Source: an uncultured Hyphomicrobiales bacterium
GTDB taxonomy: Bacteria; Pseudomonadota; Alphaproteobacteria; Rhizobiales; Xanthobacteraceae
DNA: 64,000 bases
Assembly (NCBI GenBank): GCA_903929045.1
Contig: CAIYTE010000160.1
Span: 1-64,000, forward strand
Reading direction: 5' to 3'
Below are positions 29,032 to 37,140 of the stretch, in pieces (position 1 is the stretch's first letter; each line of letters opens with the position of its first letter). The position numbers and the translations under genes are program-made. The notes under the pieces were generated by a model. It did no database searches, was not told where the DNA came from, and saw only the letters and a program-made list of their open reading frames with translations.

Positions 29032-29091
29032 CGATGCTCTCCGATGCCGCCCCAGCAACTCAATCAACGGCGGCAAGCCGCCAAACCTGCG

Positions 29092-29409
29092 CTATTCCCA
29101 CCAGCACTGCATCTTGGGCACGATCACGGTGCCACTGACACGATATTCCTTCACGTACTGCGCGCGGCACTGGCGGACGGCGCCAGCGCGGACCGTTTTC
29201 TGCCGCGGATAGATGGTGACGCGCGGGCGCGACGACTGGGCGGAGAAATCGTGGGTGGTGCTGGCGCTGGCGTAGTGGCTCGAGACGCCGGAATAATTGC
29301 GTACGGTGACCTTGGGATCCTTGCAGCCGAAAAACTCGGCCGCCGCCGGCGTCGCCATAACGGCGAATGCCGCGACCGCCAAACTCATGGCGCCGACAAA
29401 TCTACGCAT
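29092..29409 (-). CDS. Small secreted protein with EcfG-like promoter
   Basis: A 105-residue protein with signal peptide ending near PAAAEFF (about 24). Three cysteines (GCKDP, RQCRAQY, MQCWWE) suggest a compact disulfide-bonded fold. I do not recognise the family. A GGAAC-N16-CGTT element lies 37 bp upstream of its ATG (29446-29470), matching the general-stress sigma factor consensus of Hyphomicrobiales, so induction under stress is likely if that factor is present. It is divergent from the zincin-like gene at 29515. Confidence 0.7.
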   Translation of the reverse strand: MRRFVGAMSLAVAAFAVMATPAAAEFFGCKDPKVTVRNYSGVSSHYASASTTHDFSAQSSRPRVTIYPRQKTVRAGAVRQCRAQYVKEYRVSGTVIVPKMQCWWE

Positions 29410-29445
29410 CTCAAACCCCAGTGCCCGGTTCTTGCCTTAATAGTT

Positions 29446-29470
29446 AACGGTCGCCCATTTCGGATGTTCC
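29446..29470 (-). promoter_or_regulatory. EcfG-type general stress promoter, perfect consensus
   Basis: On the minus strand GGAAC (29466-29470) is followed after 16 bp by CGTT (29446-29449). GGAAC-N16/17-CGTT is the published consensus of EcfG sigma factors in Hyphomicrobiales (established knowledge). The predicted start would leave a 5' leader of about 25-30 bases before ATG 29409. Confidence 0.65.
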
Positions 29471-29514
29471 GTCAATACCTTGGTGGAAGGGCCGGTTTGC
29501 CCTAAAAGTCGGAT

Positions 29515-29940
29515 ATGGCGGAAAACGGCGGCAATCCGGGGGTCTGGCGGGGGCTAAAAGCCCCGAGTCTGGCCGATTTCGAGGCTTTGGCCGGCGAGGC
29601 CTATGCCAGCCTGCCCGACCATTTCCGCGGCCTTTGCCAGGATTTGGTCGTCCGGGTCGATGATTTCCCGACCGAGGAGGTCCTCGACACCATGGGACTG
29701 CAGAGCGAATTCGACCTGCTAGGCCTGTTTCAGGGGGTCGGATTGCCCTTCCAGAGCCCCTCCAATCCGCAGCCCTTTCCCAATAGGGTCTGGCTCTACC
29801 GGCGCCCCATTCTGGACTACTGGGCCGAGCACGACGAAAGCCTGACCGACATCATCACCCACGTCCTCGTCCACGAGATCGGCCATCATTTCGGCCTGTC
29901 GGACGACGATATCGACGCGATCGAAGCCGCGGCGGATTGA
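29515..29940 (+). CDS. Zincin-like metallopeptidase family protein
   Basis: This 141-residue protein carries the zinc motif HEIGHHFGLSDDDIDAIE near the C-terminus, preceded by DIITHVLV. The N-terminal half contains LPDHFRGLCQDLVVRVDDF and VWLYRRPILDYW. This matches the small possible zincin-like family formerly called DUF1025. Members are predicted cytoplasmic and their substrates are unknown. It is followed 11 bp later by the GFA gene, so the pair is probably co-transcribed. Confidence 0.85.
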   Translation: MAENGGNPGVWRGLKAPSLADFEALAGEAYASLPDHFRGLCQDLVVRVDDFPTEEVLDTMGLQSEFDLLGLFQGVGLPFQSPSNPQPFPNRVWLYRRPILDYWAEHDESLTDIITHVLVHEIGHHFGLSDDDIDAIEAAAD

Positions 29941-29951
29941 ACGGAGACACC

Positions 29952-30359
29952 ATGCGCATTGACGGCACCTGCCATTGCGGCGCCATCGCCTTCGAGGCCG
30001 AAGCCGACCCGGCGACGGCGTCTATCTGCCACTGCACCGACTGCCAGGCGATGACCGGCACGGCGTTTCGGGCGAACATCCGGGTGGAAGCGCCGAATTT
30101 CCGCCTGCTGCGCGGCACGCCGACCCGCTATCTCAAAACCACCGCCGACAGCGGCAATCACCGCATCCAGTCGTTCTGCCCGACCTGCGGCACGCCGGTC
30201 TACGCCACCGCCCCGGGCGACAACCCGCCGGTCTACACGGTTCGGATCGGCACCCTGCGCCAGCGCGAACAGCTGACGCCGAAGGTGCAGAACTGGTTCA
30301 CGTCTGCCCGGCCCTGGGTCACCGAGCTGGGCGCGCTGCCGCGTAACGCCAAGGGCTGA
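29952..30359 (+). CDS. GFA (glutathione-dependent formaldehyde-activating-like) zinc protein
   Basis: A 135-residue protein from ATG 29952 (ribosome site GGAG). The zinc-binding cysteines are DGTCHCGAIAF, ICHCTDCQAM and SFCPTCGTPVY, the classical GFA/CENP-V pattern. Relatives include Gfa, reported to accelerate S-hydroxymethylglutathione formation, but most members have unknown substrates. It lies directly after the zincin-like gene and 115 bp before leuD. Confidence 0.88.
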   Translation: MRIDGTCHCGAIAFEAEADPATASICHCTDCQAMTGTAFRANIRVEAPNFRLLRGTPTRYLKTTADSGNHRIQSFCPTCGTPVYATAPGDNPPVYTVRIGTLRQREQLTPKVQNWFTSARPWVTELGALPRNAKG

Positions 30360-30414
30360 TTTGGGCCGAGAGGCCCGAAATACGCATGTCAGGCCTACCG
30401 GCCCGGCCCCGCTA

Positions 30415-30442
30415 TTGACGGACAGATTAGACCTTCTAGAAA
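30415..30442 (+). promoter_or_regulatory. Possible sigma-70-like promoter of leuD
   Basis: TTGACG 30415-30420 is followed after 16 bp by TAGAAA 30437-30442, a fair -35 and a moderate -10 box, about 30 bp before ATG 30474. The position is right for a separate leuD transcript. Confidence 0.4.
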
Positions 30443-30473
30443 CAGAACGGCTTGAATGCCGGGAGTTAAGACG

Positions 30474-31079
30474 ATGGAAAAGTTCACGGTTTTGGAAGGC
30501 GTCGCGGCGCCGATGAAGATGATCAATGTCGACACCGACATGATCATCCCGAAGCAATATCTCAAAACCATCAAGCGCACCGGACTGGGCAAGGGCCTAT
30601 TCTCCGAGCAGCGCTACAAGGACGACGGCACGGAGAACCCGGACTTCGTGCTCAACCAGCCGGCCTATCGCAAATCCAAGATCATCGTCGCCGGCGACAA
30701 TTTCGGCTGCGGCTCGTCGCGCGAACACGCGCCGTGGGCGCTGCTGGACTTCGGCGTGAAGTGCGTCATCTCGACGTCGTTCGGCGATATTTTCTACAAC
30801 AACTGCTTCAAGAATGGCGTGCTGCCGATCCGCGTCTCGCCGGAAGATCTCGAGAAGCTGTTCGACGACGCTGACCGCGGCGCCAATGCGACGCTGACCA
30901 TCGACCTTGAGAAGCAGGAAATCCACGGGCCGGATGGCGGGACGGTGAAGTTCGAAATCGACGCGCACCGCAAGCACTGCCTGCTCAACGGTCTCGACGA
31001 CATCGGCCTGACGCACCAGAAGAAGTCGCAGATCGAAAGCTACGAGGAAAAGACCAAGGCCGAACGCGCTTGGATATGA
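30474..31079 (+). CDS. leuD: 3-isopropylmalate dehydratase small subunit
   Basis: The product is a 201-residue partner of LeuC in leucine synthesis. Motifs [15 protein letters not shown] and [19 protein letters not shown] are those of the swivelling domain that completes the active site. ATG 30474 was preferred because GGGAG lies eight bases upstream and [14 protein letters not shown] is the usual start. It is encoded 2.2 kb from leuC. The ABC transporter operon begins about 80 bp downstream with no clear terminator between. Confidence 0.95.
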   Translation: MEKFTVLEGVAAPMKMINVDTDMIIPKQYLKTIKRTGLGKGLFSEQRYKDDGTENPDFVLNQPAYRKSKIIVAGDNFGCGSSREHAPWALLDFGVKCVISTSFGDIFYNNCFKNGVLPIRVSPEDLEKLFDDADRGANATLTIDLEKQEIHGPDGGTVKFEIDAHRKHCLLNGLDDIGLTHQKKSQIESYEEKTKAERAWI

Positions 31080-31161
31080 ACTCGTCTCAAATCGCAGATC
31101 ATACTTACATTCTTGCAGCGCCGCCGCGGCCTGTTGATCCCGCACAAACGGTGCGGTGCGC

Positions 31162-31956
31162 ATGACGGCGCGTCCCAAGATTCAGGTTGAAGTTGTCTCC
31201 AGGAGTTTTGGAGACAGCGGCAATCGGGTCCTGGCGCTCAAGGATATCAATCTGACCGTCCGCGAGGGCGAATTCGTCTCCATCGTCGGACCCTCCGGCT
31301 GCGGTAAGAGCACGCTGCTCTATATGCTCGGCGGTTTTGTTGCGCCGACATCGGGCCGGTTGCTGGCGGACGGCCAGCCGATCGTCGCTCCCGGCATCGA
31401 TCGAGGCATCGTCTTCCAGGAATACGCTCTGTTTCCCTGGCTGACCGTCTTCGACAATATCGCTTACGGCCTTGAGATGACCGGTGTACCCGCGGCCAAA
31501 CGCCAGCAGGCGGTCGAGCACTACATCTCATTGATCGGCCTTAAGGGTTTTGAGCAGCGCTATCCGCGCGAATTGTCCGGTGGCATGAAACAGCGTGTCG
31601 CCCTCGCGCGCACCTTTGCCTATGAGCCGTCGATCCTTTTGCTCGACGAGCCTTTCGGCGCCCTCGATTCGCTGACGCGCGAGACCATGCAGGACGAGCT
31701 GAGGCGGCTCTGGGCCACGACGGGAAAGACCATCTTGATGGTCACGCATGACGTGGACGAAGCCGTCTACCTTTCCAATCGCGTCTGCGTGATGTCGCAA
31801 CGGCCGGGACGTGTGGTTGAAGAATTTGCGATCGATCTCGATCGCGATGGACCGCGCGAAGATGTGGTGCTTTCCGACGCCTATACAGCCACTCATAACG
31901 CCGTATGGCTCTCGGTGCGGCGTCAGGTATCGAACCCGCCGGCCCCCGCGTCATGA
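31162..31956 (+). CDS. ABC importer ATPase, nitrate/sulfonate/taurine type
   Basis: A 264-residue ATPase from ATG 31162 (GTG 31156 is an alternative). Walker A GPSGCGKSTLLYMLGG, Q-loop IVFQEYALFPWLTVF, signature ELSGGMKQRVALARTF and Walker B ILLLDEPFGALDSLTR are intact. The sequence class matches SsuB/TauB/NrtD. It energises the two permeases that follow (4-bp ATGA overlap to the first). Substrate is unknown; the presence of RidA, flavoprotein and iron-sulfur genes downstream suggests an organic compound that is oxidised after uptake. Confidence 0.9.
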   Translation: MTARPKIQVEVVSRSFGDSGNRVLALKDINLTVREGEFVSIVGPSGCGKSTLLYMLGGFVAPTSGRLLADGQPIVAPGIDRGIVFQEYALFPWLTVFDNIAYGLEMTGVPAAKRQQAVEHYISLIGLKGFEQRYPRELSGGMKQRVALARTFAYEPSILLLDEPFGALDSLTRETMQDELRRLWATTGKTILMVTHDVDEAVYLSNRVCVMSQRPGRVVEEFAIDLDRDGPREDVVLSDAYTATHNAVWLSVRRQVSNPPAPAS

Positions 31957-32741
31957 CGCGCCGTGCAGTGGGCCAAAGCGCGCTGCAACTGTCGTATCGC
32001 ACGATACCCTTCGTGTTGTTCTTCGGAGTTTGGCAGGGCATCAGCGCCGCGCACCTTGTCAATGCCGACTTCCTGCCATCGCCGGTCGCTATCGGCGCCG
32101 CGCTGATCAAGCTCTTTCAAGCAAACGAGATTTTTACCAATCTGGGAACAACCGTTCTGACTTGTTTTGCGGGTCTTGGGCTCGGGGCGGCAATCGGCAT
32201 CCCACTCGGCGCCGCCATGGCGATCTCACCGCGGATCAACGGGTTTTTCGACCCCCTCATCAAAGCGACCTATTCGCTGCCGAAGACCGCGCTGGTACCG
32301 CTGTTGATGTTGTGGTTCGGCATCGGCGGCATAACGAACATTATCGTCGTCGTCCTTGCCGCGCTGCTGCCGTTGGTCGTCTACACTTATCACGGCGTTC
32401 ACAACGTACCGAGGGTACAGGTGTGGAGTGCGCTGGCCATGGGCACGCCGCGCCGGCGCCTCATCTGGCGAATTTTGCTCCCGGCTGCGCAGCAGGAAAT
32501 CATGACCGGTTTGCGCATCGCTTTAGGGTTTTCGTTCGTGATCGGAATCTCGGCTGAGATGATCGCCTCCAATCGCGGCATCGGAAAGCTGATGTTCATT
32601 TACGGGGAGAATGGCTCCTACGACTACATGTTCGCCGCGACGATTACGCTGCTCGTTGTTGCATTCGCCGCCGATCGCGGCCTAGTCCATCTCTCCAACT
32701 ACTATCTGAGATGGCAGGACACGGCGCAGCACCATGAGTGA
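31953..32741 (+). CDS. ABC importer permease 1, SsuC/TauC type
   Basis: This 262-residue protein has six membrane segments and the coupling-helix region RVQVWSALAMGTPRRRLIWR followed by ILLPAAQQEIMTGLRIALG, the EAA motif of BPD importers. ATG 31953 overlaps the ATPase stop, which fixes the start. A second, different permease overlaps it by 8 bp, so the importer is probably a heterodimer rather than the homodimer usual for SsuC/TauC. C-terminal residues are polar. Confidence 0.88.
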   Translation: MTRRAVGQSALQLSYRTIPFVLFFGVWQGISAAHLVNADFLPSPVAIGAALIKLFQANEIFTNLGTTVLTCFAGLGLGAAIGIPLGAAMAISPRINGFFDPLIKATYSLPKTALVPLLMLWFGIGGITNIIVVVLAALLPLVVYTYHGVHNVPRVQVWSALAMGTPRRRLIWRILLPAAQQEIMTGLRIALGFSFVIGISAEMIASNRGIGKLMFIYGENGSYDYMFAATITLLVVAFAADRGLVHLSNYYLRWQDTAQHHE

Positions 32742-33519
32742 CAGATCCGGCGAAAACTGGACGTGGCGCCGCTTGGTCCACGGCACAGCGGCGCTTTATC
32801 CGCTCATCCTCGTGGCGCTGGTGTGGGAAGTCACTGCGCAATTGGGTTTGATCCGCAGCATCTTCCTGCCGCGGCTCTCTACGGTGATCGAACTCATTCC
32901 TTCGCTGACGGTGAATGGAGAGCTCATTGGTCCCTTGCTGATCAGCCTGTATCGCGCCGGCGCTGGCCTGCTTTTGGCGCTGATCGTGGGCGTCAGCCTC
33001 GGCTTCCTGATGGCGCGAAATCGCGCCGTCCGATTCCTGCTTGAGCCTCTGGTTTCGTTCGGCTTTTCCTCGCCGAAAATCGCGTTCCTGCCGATCTTCA
33101 TTCTCTGGTTCGGCATCGATCACATTTCGAAGATTCTTCTGGTCGCGTTGACGTCAGTGTTTCCTTTTATCGTGTCCGCCTATGACGGGGCGAGAAACGT
33201 CACCGTGAACCAACTATGGGCTGCACGCGCGATGGGAACGTCAGATCTGGCTTTGTTCAGGCGTGTCGTTCTCCCTGCCTCGTTGCCTTCGTTGATGAGC
33301 GGGCTGCGCGTGGCGATTCCCTATGCACTGATGACTGCTTTCACGGCAGAGATGATCGCAGGCGGCGGCGGACTAGGCGGCTCGCTCGTTTTGGCTCAAC
33401 GCTATTTCGAGACGCCGACAGTTTACGCCGATATTTTGATCATGCTCGGCGCTGGATATCTTCTCGACATTGCATTTATGTGGACTCGCCGGCGCGTTCT
33501 TCGCTGGCACGAGGGATGA
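32734..33519 (+). CDS. ABC importer permease 2
   Basis: The product is a 261-residue permease with six membrane segments, the segment FLPIFILWFGIDHISKILL and the EAA region NQLWAARAMGTSDLALFRR then VVLPASLPSLMSGLRVAIPY. It resembles permease 1 in architecture but is diverged. It starts 8 bp before the end of permease 1. The pair with the single ATPase suggests a two-permease importer. The binding-protein gene follows after 43 bp. Confidence 0.88.
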   Translation: MSDRSGENWTWRRLVHGTAALYPLILVALVWEVTAQLGLIRSIFLPRLSTVIELIPSLTVNGELIGPLLISLYRAGAGLLLALIVGVSLGFLMARNRAVRFLLEPLVSFGFSSPKIAFLPIFILWFGIDHISKILLVALTSVFPFIVSAYDGARNVTVNQLWAARAMGTSDLALFRRVVLPASLPSLMSGLRVAIPYALMTAFTAEMIAGGGGLGGSLVLAQRYFETPTVYADILIMLGAGYLLDIAFMWTRRRVLRWHEG

Positions 33520-33562
33520 TATCTCTCATCGCCATTGCGTTTCAAACCATGGAGTATTCGAG

Positions 33563-34627
33563 ATGACCCGTTCAAGAGTGCATTCCGGATCGACGATATC
33601 CCGGCGGGGTCTGTTGCGCAGCGGTGCCGTTGCTGCCGCTGGTCTCGTCGCGTCGCCGTGGGTCGCGTGGGCGCAAAATGCACCTGTCAACATAAGGTTT
33701 GCCACCGGTGGCGGCATCGGACCGAACGAGATCACCACGTGCGTGTGGCTCGACTATCTCAAGGAGAATGTACTGAAGAATTACGGCAAGGCCTACACGC
33801 TGGACATGACGTTCACGCGCGGGTCGCCGGTTGCCGCACAATTGCTAGCATCAGGGCAGGTCGAAATCGGCACGCTATCGTCGCCTGCTTTCGCCACCGC
33901 GGTCTCGAAGAATGCGCTGCCCGACGGCGTCGGAATCGTCGCTGACGTCTACCAGGATGGTCACCCCGGCTTCGCGACGAATACGTTTCTGGTGCTAAAG
34001 GACTCGCCGCTCAAAAGCGTCGCCGACCTCAAAGGCAAGAAGGTCGCGATTAACGCGTTCGGATCGGCGGTGGACATCGTACTCCGCGTCGCGCTCAAGC
34101 GCGCCAATCTCGACCCGAAAAAAGATCTGGAAATCGTCGAGGTCACGTTCCCGAACATCGCCCCGGCTCTGCGCGAGAAGCGCATCGACTGCGGTATCCT
34201 CGTTATTCCGTTCCTGCCGTTGGAAATGGCCAAGGGAGACTTGCGGCCGCTGTTCACAGGCGCCGACACACTCGGGCCGAACGAAGTGGCCTTCATGGCC
34301 GCATCGGATCCCTTCATCAAGGCGCATCCGGAAGCACTGCGCGCGCTGCTCGCCGACTATGTTCTCGCCCTGGATTGGTATTACGATCCGAAAAACCGGG
34401 AGAAGGCTCTGGAGCTCGTCTCCGGCGTCATGAAGTCTTCGAAAGAGGTGCTCGGCACTTACTTCTTGACGTCCGGAGATTATTATCGCGATCGCAACGG
34501 CTGCGTGTCGCAGAAAGCGTTGCAGACTCCCATGGACGCCATGTTTGAACACAAGCTCGTCGATCAACAGATCGATTCCGCCAAGTATCTCAAGATGCAG
34601 TATTTGCCGAAGCCTTGCGGTACGTGA
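33563..34627 (+). CDS. Tat-exported ABC substrate-binding protein (SsuA/NMT1 type)
   Basis: This 354-residue protein has a twin-arginine signal (SRRGLLRSGAVAAAGLVAS, cut near AWAQN) and a periplasmic binding fold: RFATGGGIGPNEITTCVWLD, VADLKGKKVAINAFGSAVDI and PNIAPALREKRIDCGILVI. The Tat signal suggests folding in the cytoplasm or a cofactor-like partner. ATG 33563 is preceded by GGAGTATTCGAG. It delivers the unknown ligand to the permeases encoded just upstream. A possible disulfide is hinted by several cysteines (TTCVW, IDCGI, NGCVS, KPCGT). Confidence 0.85.
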   Translation: MTRSRVHSGSTISRRGLLRSGAVAAAGLVASPWVAWAQNAPVNIRFATGGGIGPNEITTCVWLDYLKENVLKNYGKAYTLDMTFTRGSPVAAQLLASGQVEIGTLSSPAFATAVSKNALPDGVGIVADVYQDGHPGFATNTFLVLKDSPLKSVADLKGKKVAINAFGSAVDIVLRVALKRANLDPKKDLEIVEVTFPNIAPALREKRIDCGILVIPFLPLEMAKGDLRPLFTGADTLGPNEVAFMAASDPFIKAHPEALRALLADYVLALDWYYDPKNREKALELVSGVMKSSKEVLGTYFLTSGDYYRDRNGCVSQKALQTPMDAMFEHKLVDQQIDSAKYLKMQYLPKPCGT

Positions 34628-34673
34628 AGAAAATACGCCGCAACTGACGCAATTGATCCCGGAAGGACCGTTC

Positions 34674-35078
34674 ATGGGTATTCAGCAGATTCAGCCTAAA
34701 GAGCTCTTTCAACGCAAACTCGGCGGCAAGCCGCTTTACTCGGCGGTCGTTGCAGCCACCGGCAAGCAGATATTTGTTGCGGGAACGGTTTCGCGGAACC
34801 AGGCGGGCGAGATCGTCGGCGTCGGTGATATGCGGGCGCAAATCCTGCAGGTTGCCGAAAACTTGCGCATCTCGTTGAAGGCGGCCGGCGCGACGTTCAA
34901 GGATCTCGTCAAGACGACCACCTACGTCACCGACATCGACGAGTTCTTCAAGTATCCCGACGCGCGCGCCACGATCTTTTCCGAGTCCATGCCGACCAGC
35001 ACGACTGTCGAAGTCCGCCGCTTATCGCAGCCGGAATTGATGGTCGAGATAGAGGTCGTTGCGGTCGTCAACGAGTAG
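34674..35078 (+). CDS. RidA family (YjgF/YER057c/UK114) enamine/imine deaminase-like protein
   Basis: A 134-residue product from ATG 34674 (GGAAGGA before it). The N-terminus KELFQRKLGGKPLYSAVVAA, the block ATGKQIFVAGTVSRNQAGEI, the helix AQILQVAENLRISLKAAG and C-terminal TTVEVRRLSQPELMVEIEVVAV match the RidA fold. RidA-type proteins hydrolyse reactive imines to ketones; the key arginine of the archetype corresponds to VRRLSQPE here (VRRL position), so deaminase activity is plausible but not certain for this subgroup. It lies between the binding protein and an SdhA-like flavoprotein (9 bp before it). Confidence 0.87.
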   Translation: MGIQQIQPKELFQRKLGGKPLYSAVVAATGKQIFVAGTVSRNQAGEIVGVGDMRAQILQVAENLRISLKAAGATFKDLVKTTTYVTDIDEFFKYPDARATIFSESMPTSTTVEVRRLSQPELMVEIEVVAVVNE

Positions 35079-35087
35079 GCTACGCCG

Positions 35088-36803
35088 ATGACGGCTGATC
35101 AGGCACCGATGCGCACCGAGACCGATGTTCTGATCATCGGCTCCGGTGCGGCCGGCATGTATGCGGCCATCGAAGCGGCCAAGAGTGGCTGCAAGGTGAT
35201 GCTCATCGACCGCAGCCTGATCGGCCGCGGCGGCGCCACGGTCATGGCGCAGATGACGGTCGCTGTCGCGCTCGGCGCCGAAACGCAGGACGACTGGCAC
35301 TTCCATTACAACGACACGCTCAAGGCCGGCCGCGGTCTCTGCAACGAAGAGCTCGCGCGCCTGCTGTGCGAGGAAGGGCCCGACGTCATCCGCGAGATGG
35401 ATACATGGGGCGTCGGGTGGGCGCGCAAGGACGGACACATCACCCAGACCATGGCCCCGGGTCATGACCGGCCGCGCTGCGTCTATGTCGACTTCCTCAA
35501 CACCGGCCCGGCCGTGTCAAAGACCTTGCGCACCAAGGTCAACAAGACCGACGGCATCCGCAAAGCCGGCGATCTCTGCGTCGTCGATCTGCTGAAAAAA
35601 GACGGCCGCATCGTCGGCGCGGGCGCGCTGCATCTCGGCACCGGCGCCCCGGTGATGATCTCCGCCAAGGCCACCATCATCGCCACCGGCGGTCTGACGC
35701 GGCTCTACCGCCGCAACAGCGCGTCGTCGAACATGGGCGGCGACGGCTATGCGCTGGCGCTGCGCGCGGGCGCGTCTCTGGTCGACATGGAGTTCGTGCA
35801 GTTCTTCCCCATCGGGCATCTGGCGCCGCGCCTGATCGGCATGGACCCGATCATGTGGGACCCGTTCCGCTACAAGCTCGGCGGCAAGCTGCTGAACAAT
35901 AAGATGGAAGAGTTCACGCAGAACTACGGCGTCGTCGAGAACGGCAAATACACCATCACGCGCGACGCCGGCAGCTACGCCATCCTCAAGGAGGTCGAAG
36001 CCGGCCGCGGCACGCCGCATGGCGGCGCTTACTTGAGTTTCCAGCATGTGCCTGCGGAAAAGCTGCGCGAGGCCTTCGGTCCGGTGATCGACAAGCTCGC
36101 CGAGAACGGCATCGACCTCACCAAAATGCCGATCGAAGTCGCGCCGATTGCGCACTACCACATGGGCGGCATCGCCACCGACGTCGACATGCAGACCGGC
36201 CTGCCCGGCCTGTTCGCCGCCGGTGAAGCGGTCGGCGGCGCCAACGGCGCCAACCGCCTGTCGGGCAACGCCATCACCGAAGCCTTCGTCTTCGGCCGCC
36301 GCGCCGGAAAAACTGCCGGCGAATACGCCAGCCGCACCGCTGCCGAGACCACGCCGGCCGACAACGAAGCCGAGATCGTCGGTCTCGTCACCGCCGCCGA
36401 ACCCGCGCAGGACATCAACACCGCCGAACTGGTGCAGTCGCTCCAGGCCACCATGCAGGACGACGTCGGCGCCCTGCGCACCGAAGCCGGCCTCCAGCGT
36501 GCGCTTGCCACCATCGACGCCATGACCGCGCAAATCGGCGCCATGCCGCAAGGCAGCGGCAACAGCTTCGACATGCGCCGCGTCGACTGGCTCGATTTGC
36601 GCAACATGCTGCTCGTCGCCAAATCTGTGGCGCAGGCCGCGCTGGCCCGCACCGAAACGCGCGGCGCTCAGCATCGCGAGGATTTCCCCGACACGTCGCC
36701 GGACTGGGCGCTCAATCAATTCATCACGCTGCGCAACGGCGCCGTCACTTTGACCAAGCGCGGCGCCCTGCAAAAGACACTCCCTGGAGCCGCCGCGTCA
36801 TGA
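35088..36803 (+). CDS. SdhA/FrdA-like FAD-dependent oxidoreductase, non-covalent FAD variant
   Basis: A 571-residue flavoprotein. FAD motif DVLIIGSGAAGMYA (about 13-26) is intact. In real SdhA (54448, this window) FAD is linked to His in SHTVAAQGG; here the equivalent is GGATVMAQ (48-55) with Ala50 at the His position, so FAD should be non-covalent. The dicarboxylate block FHPTG is replaced by FFPIG (Phe240 instead of His). Arg292 in ITRDAG, His356 in AHYHMGG and Arg390 in GANRL are kept. It is therefore a dehydrogenase or oxidase of a different substrate, aspartate-oxidase-like in principle. It overlaps the [2Fe-2S] gene by 4 bp. Confidence 0.85.
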   Translation: MTADQAPMRTETDVLIIGSGAAGMYAAIEAAKSGCKVMLIDRSLIGRGGATVMAQMTVAVALGAETQDDWHFHYNDTLKAGRGLCNEELARLLCEEGPDVIREMDTWGVGWARKDGHITQTMAPGHDRPRCVYVDFLNTGPAVSKTLRTKVNKTDGIRKAGDLCVVDLLKKDGRIVGAGALHLGTGAPVMISAKATIIATGGLTRLYRRNSASSNMGGDGYALALRAGASLVDMEFVQFFPIGHLAPRLIGMDPIMWDPFRYKLGGKLLNNKMEEFTQNYGVVENGKYTITRDAGSYAILKEVEAGRGTPHGGAYLSFQHVPAEKLREAFGPVIDKLAENGIDLTKMPIEVAPIAHYHMGGIATDVDMQTGLPGLFAAGEAVGGANGANRLSGNAITEAFVFGRRAGKTAGEYASRTAAETTPADNEAEIVGLVTAAEPAQDINTAELVQSLQATMQDDVGALRTEAGLQRALATIDAMTAQIGAMPQGSGNSFDMRRVDWLDLRNMLLVAKSVAQAALARTETRGAQHREDFPDTSPDWALNQFITLRNGAVTLTKRGALQKTLPGAAAS

Positions 36804-37132
36804 CCGAACAGGCGACGCTGAAAATCTGGCGCGGTGACGTGCCCGGCGCGGGCCGATGGGAAAGCTACGACGTGCCGTTCGAGCACGGCCAGTCGGTGCT
36901 CGACGGCCTGCGCTGGATCCGCATTCATCGCGATCCGTCGCTGGCGATCCGCTTTTCCTGCATCAATGCCAATGCCTGCAAGGAATGCATGATCGAGCTC
37001 GACGGCAAGACGATCTACGCCTGCACGGCGCGGCTGAAGCCGAGCGAAATGACGTTGGCGCCCTTGTCGAACAAGACCCTGGTGCGTGACCTCGTCACCG
37101 AAATCGCACCGCCGGCGGAGCGGTTTAAGTAG
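36800..37132 (+). CDS. Stand-alone [2Fe-2S] protein, SdhB N-terminal domain type
   Basis: This 110-residue protein resembles only the N-terminal ferredoxin domain of SdhB/FrdB: VLDGLRWIRIHRDPSLAIRF then cysteines at 54, 60, 63 and 75 in C-x5-C-x2-C-x11-C. SdhB of this window has C-x4-C at the first pair, so one residue is inserted here. The C-terminal [4Fe-4S]/[3Fe-4S] domain is absent and the frame stops normally at 37132, followed by a repeat, so it is not a truncation by the window. It begins inside the flavoprotein stop codon and should accept its electrons and pass them on to an unknown partner. Confidence 0.82.
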   Translation: MTEQATLKIWRGDVPGAGRWESYDVPFEHGQSVLDGLRWIRIHRDPSLAIRFSCINANACKECMIELDGKTIYACTARLKPSEMTLAPLSNKTLVRDLVTEIAPPAERFK

Positions 37133-37140
37133 CGTTTGTC

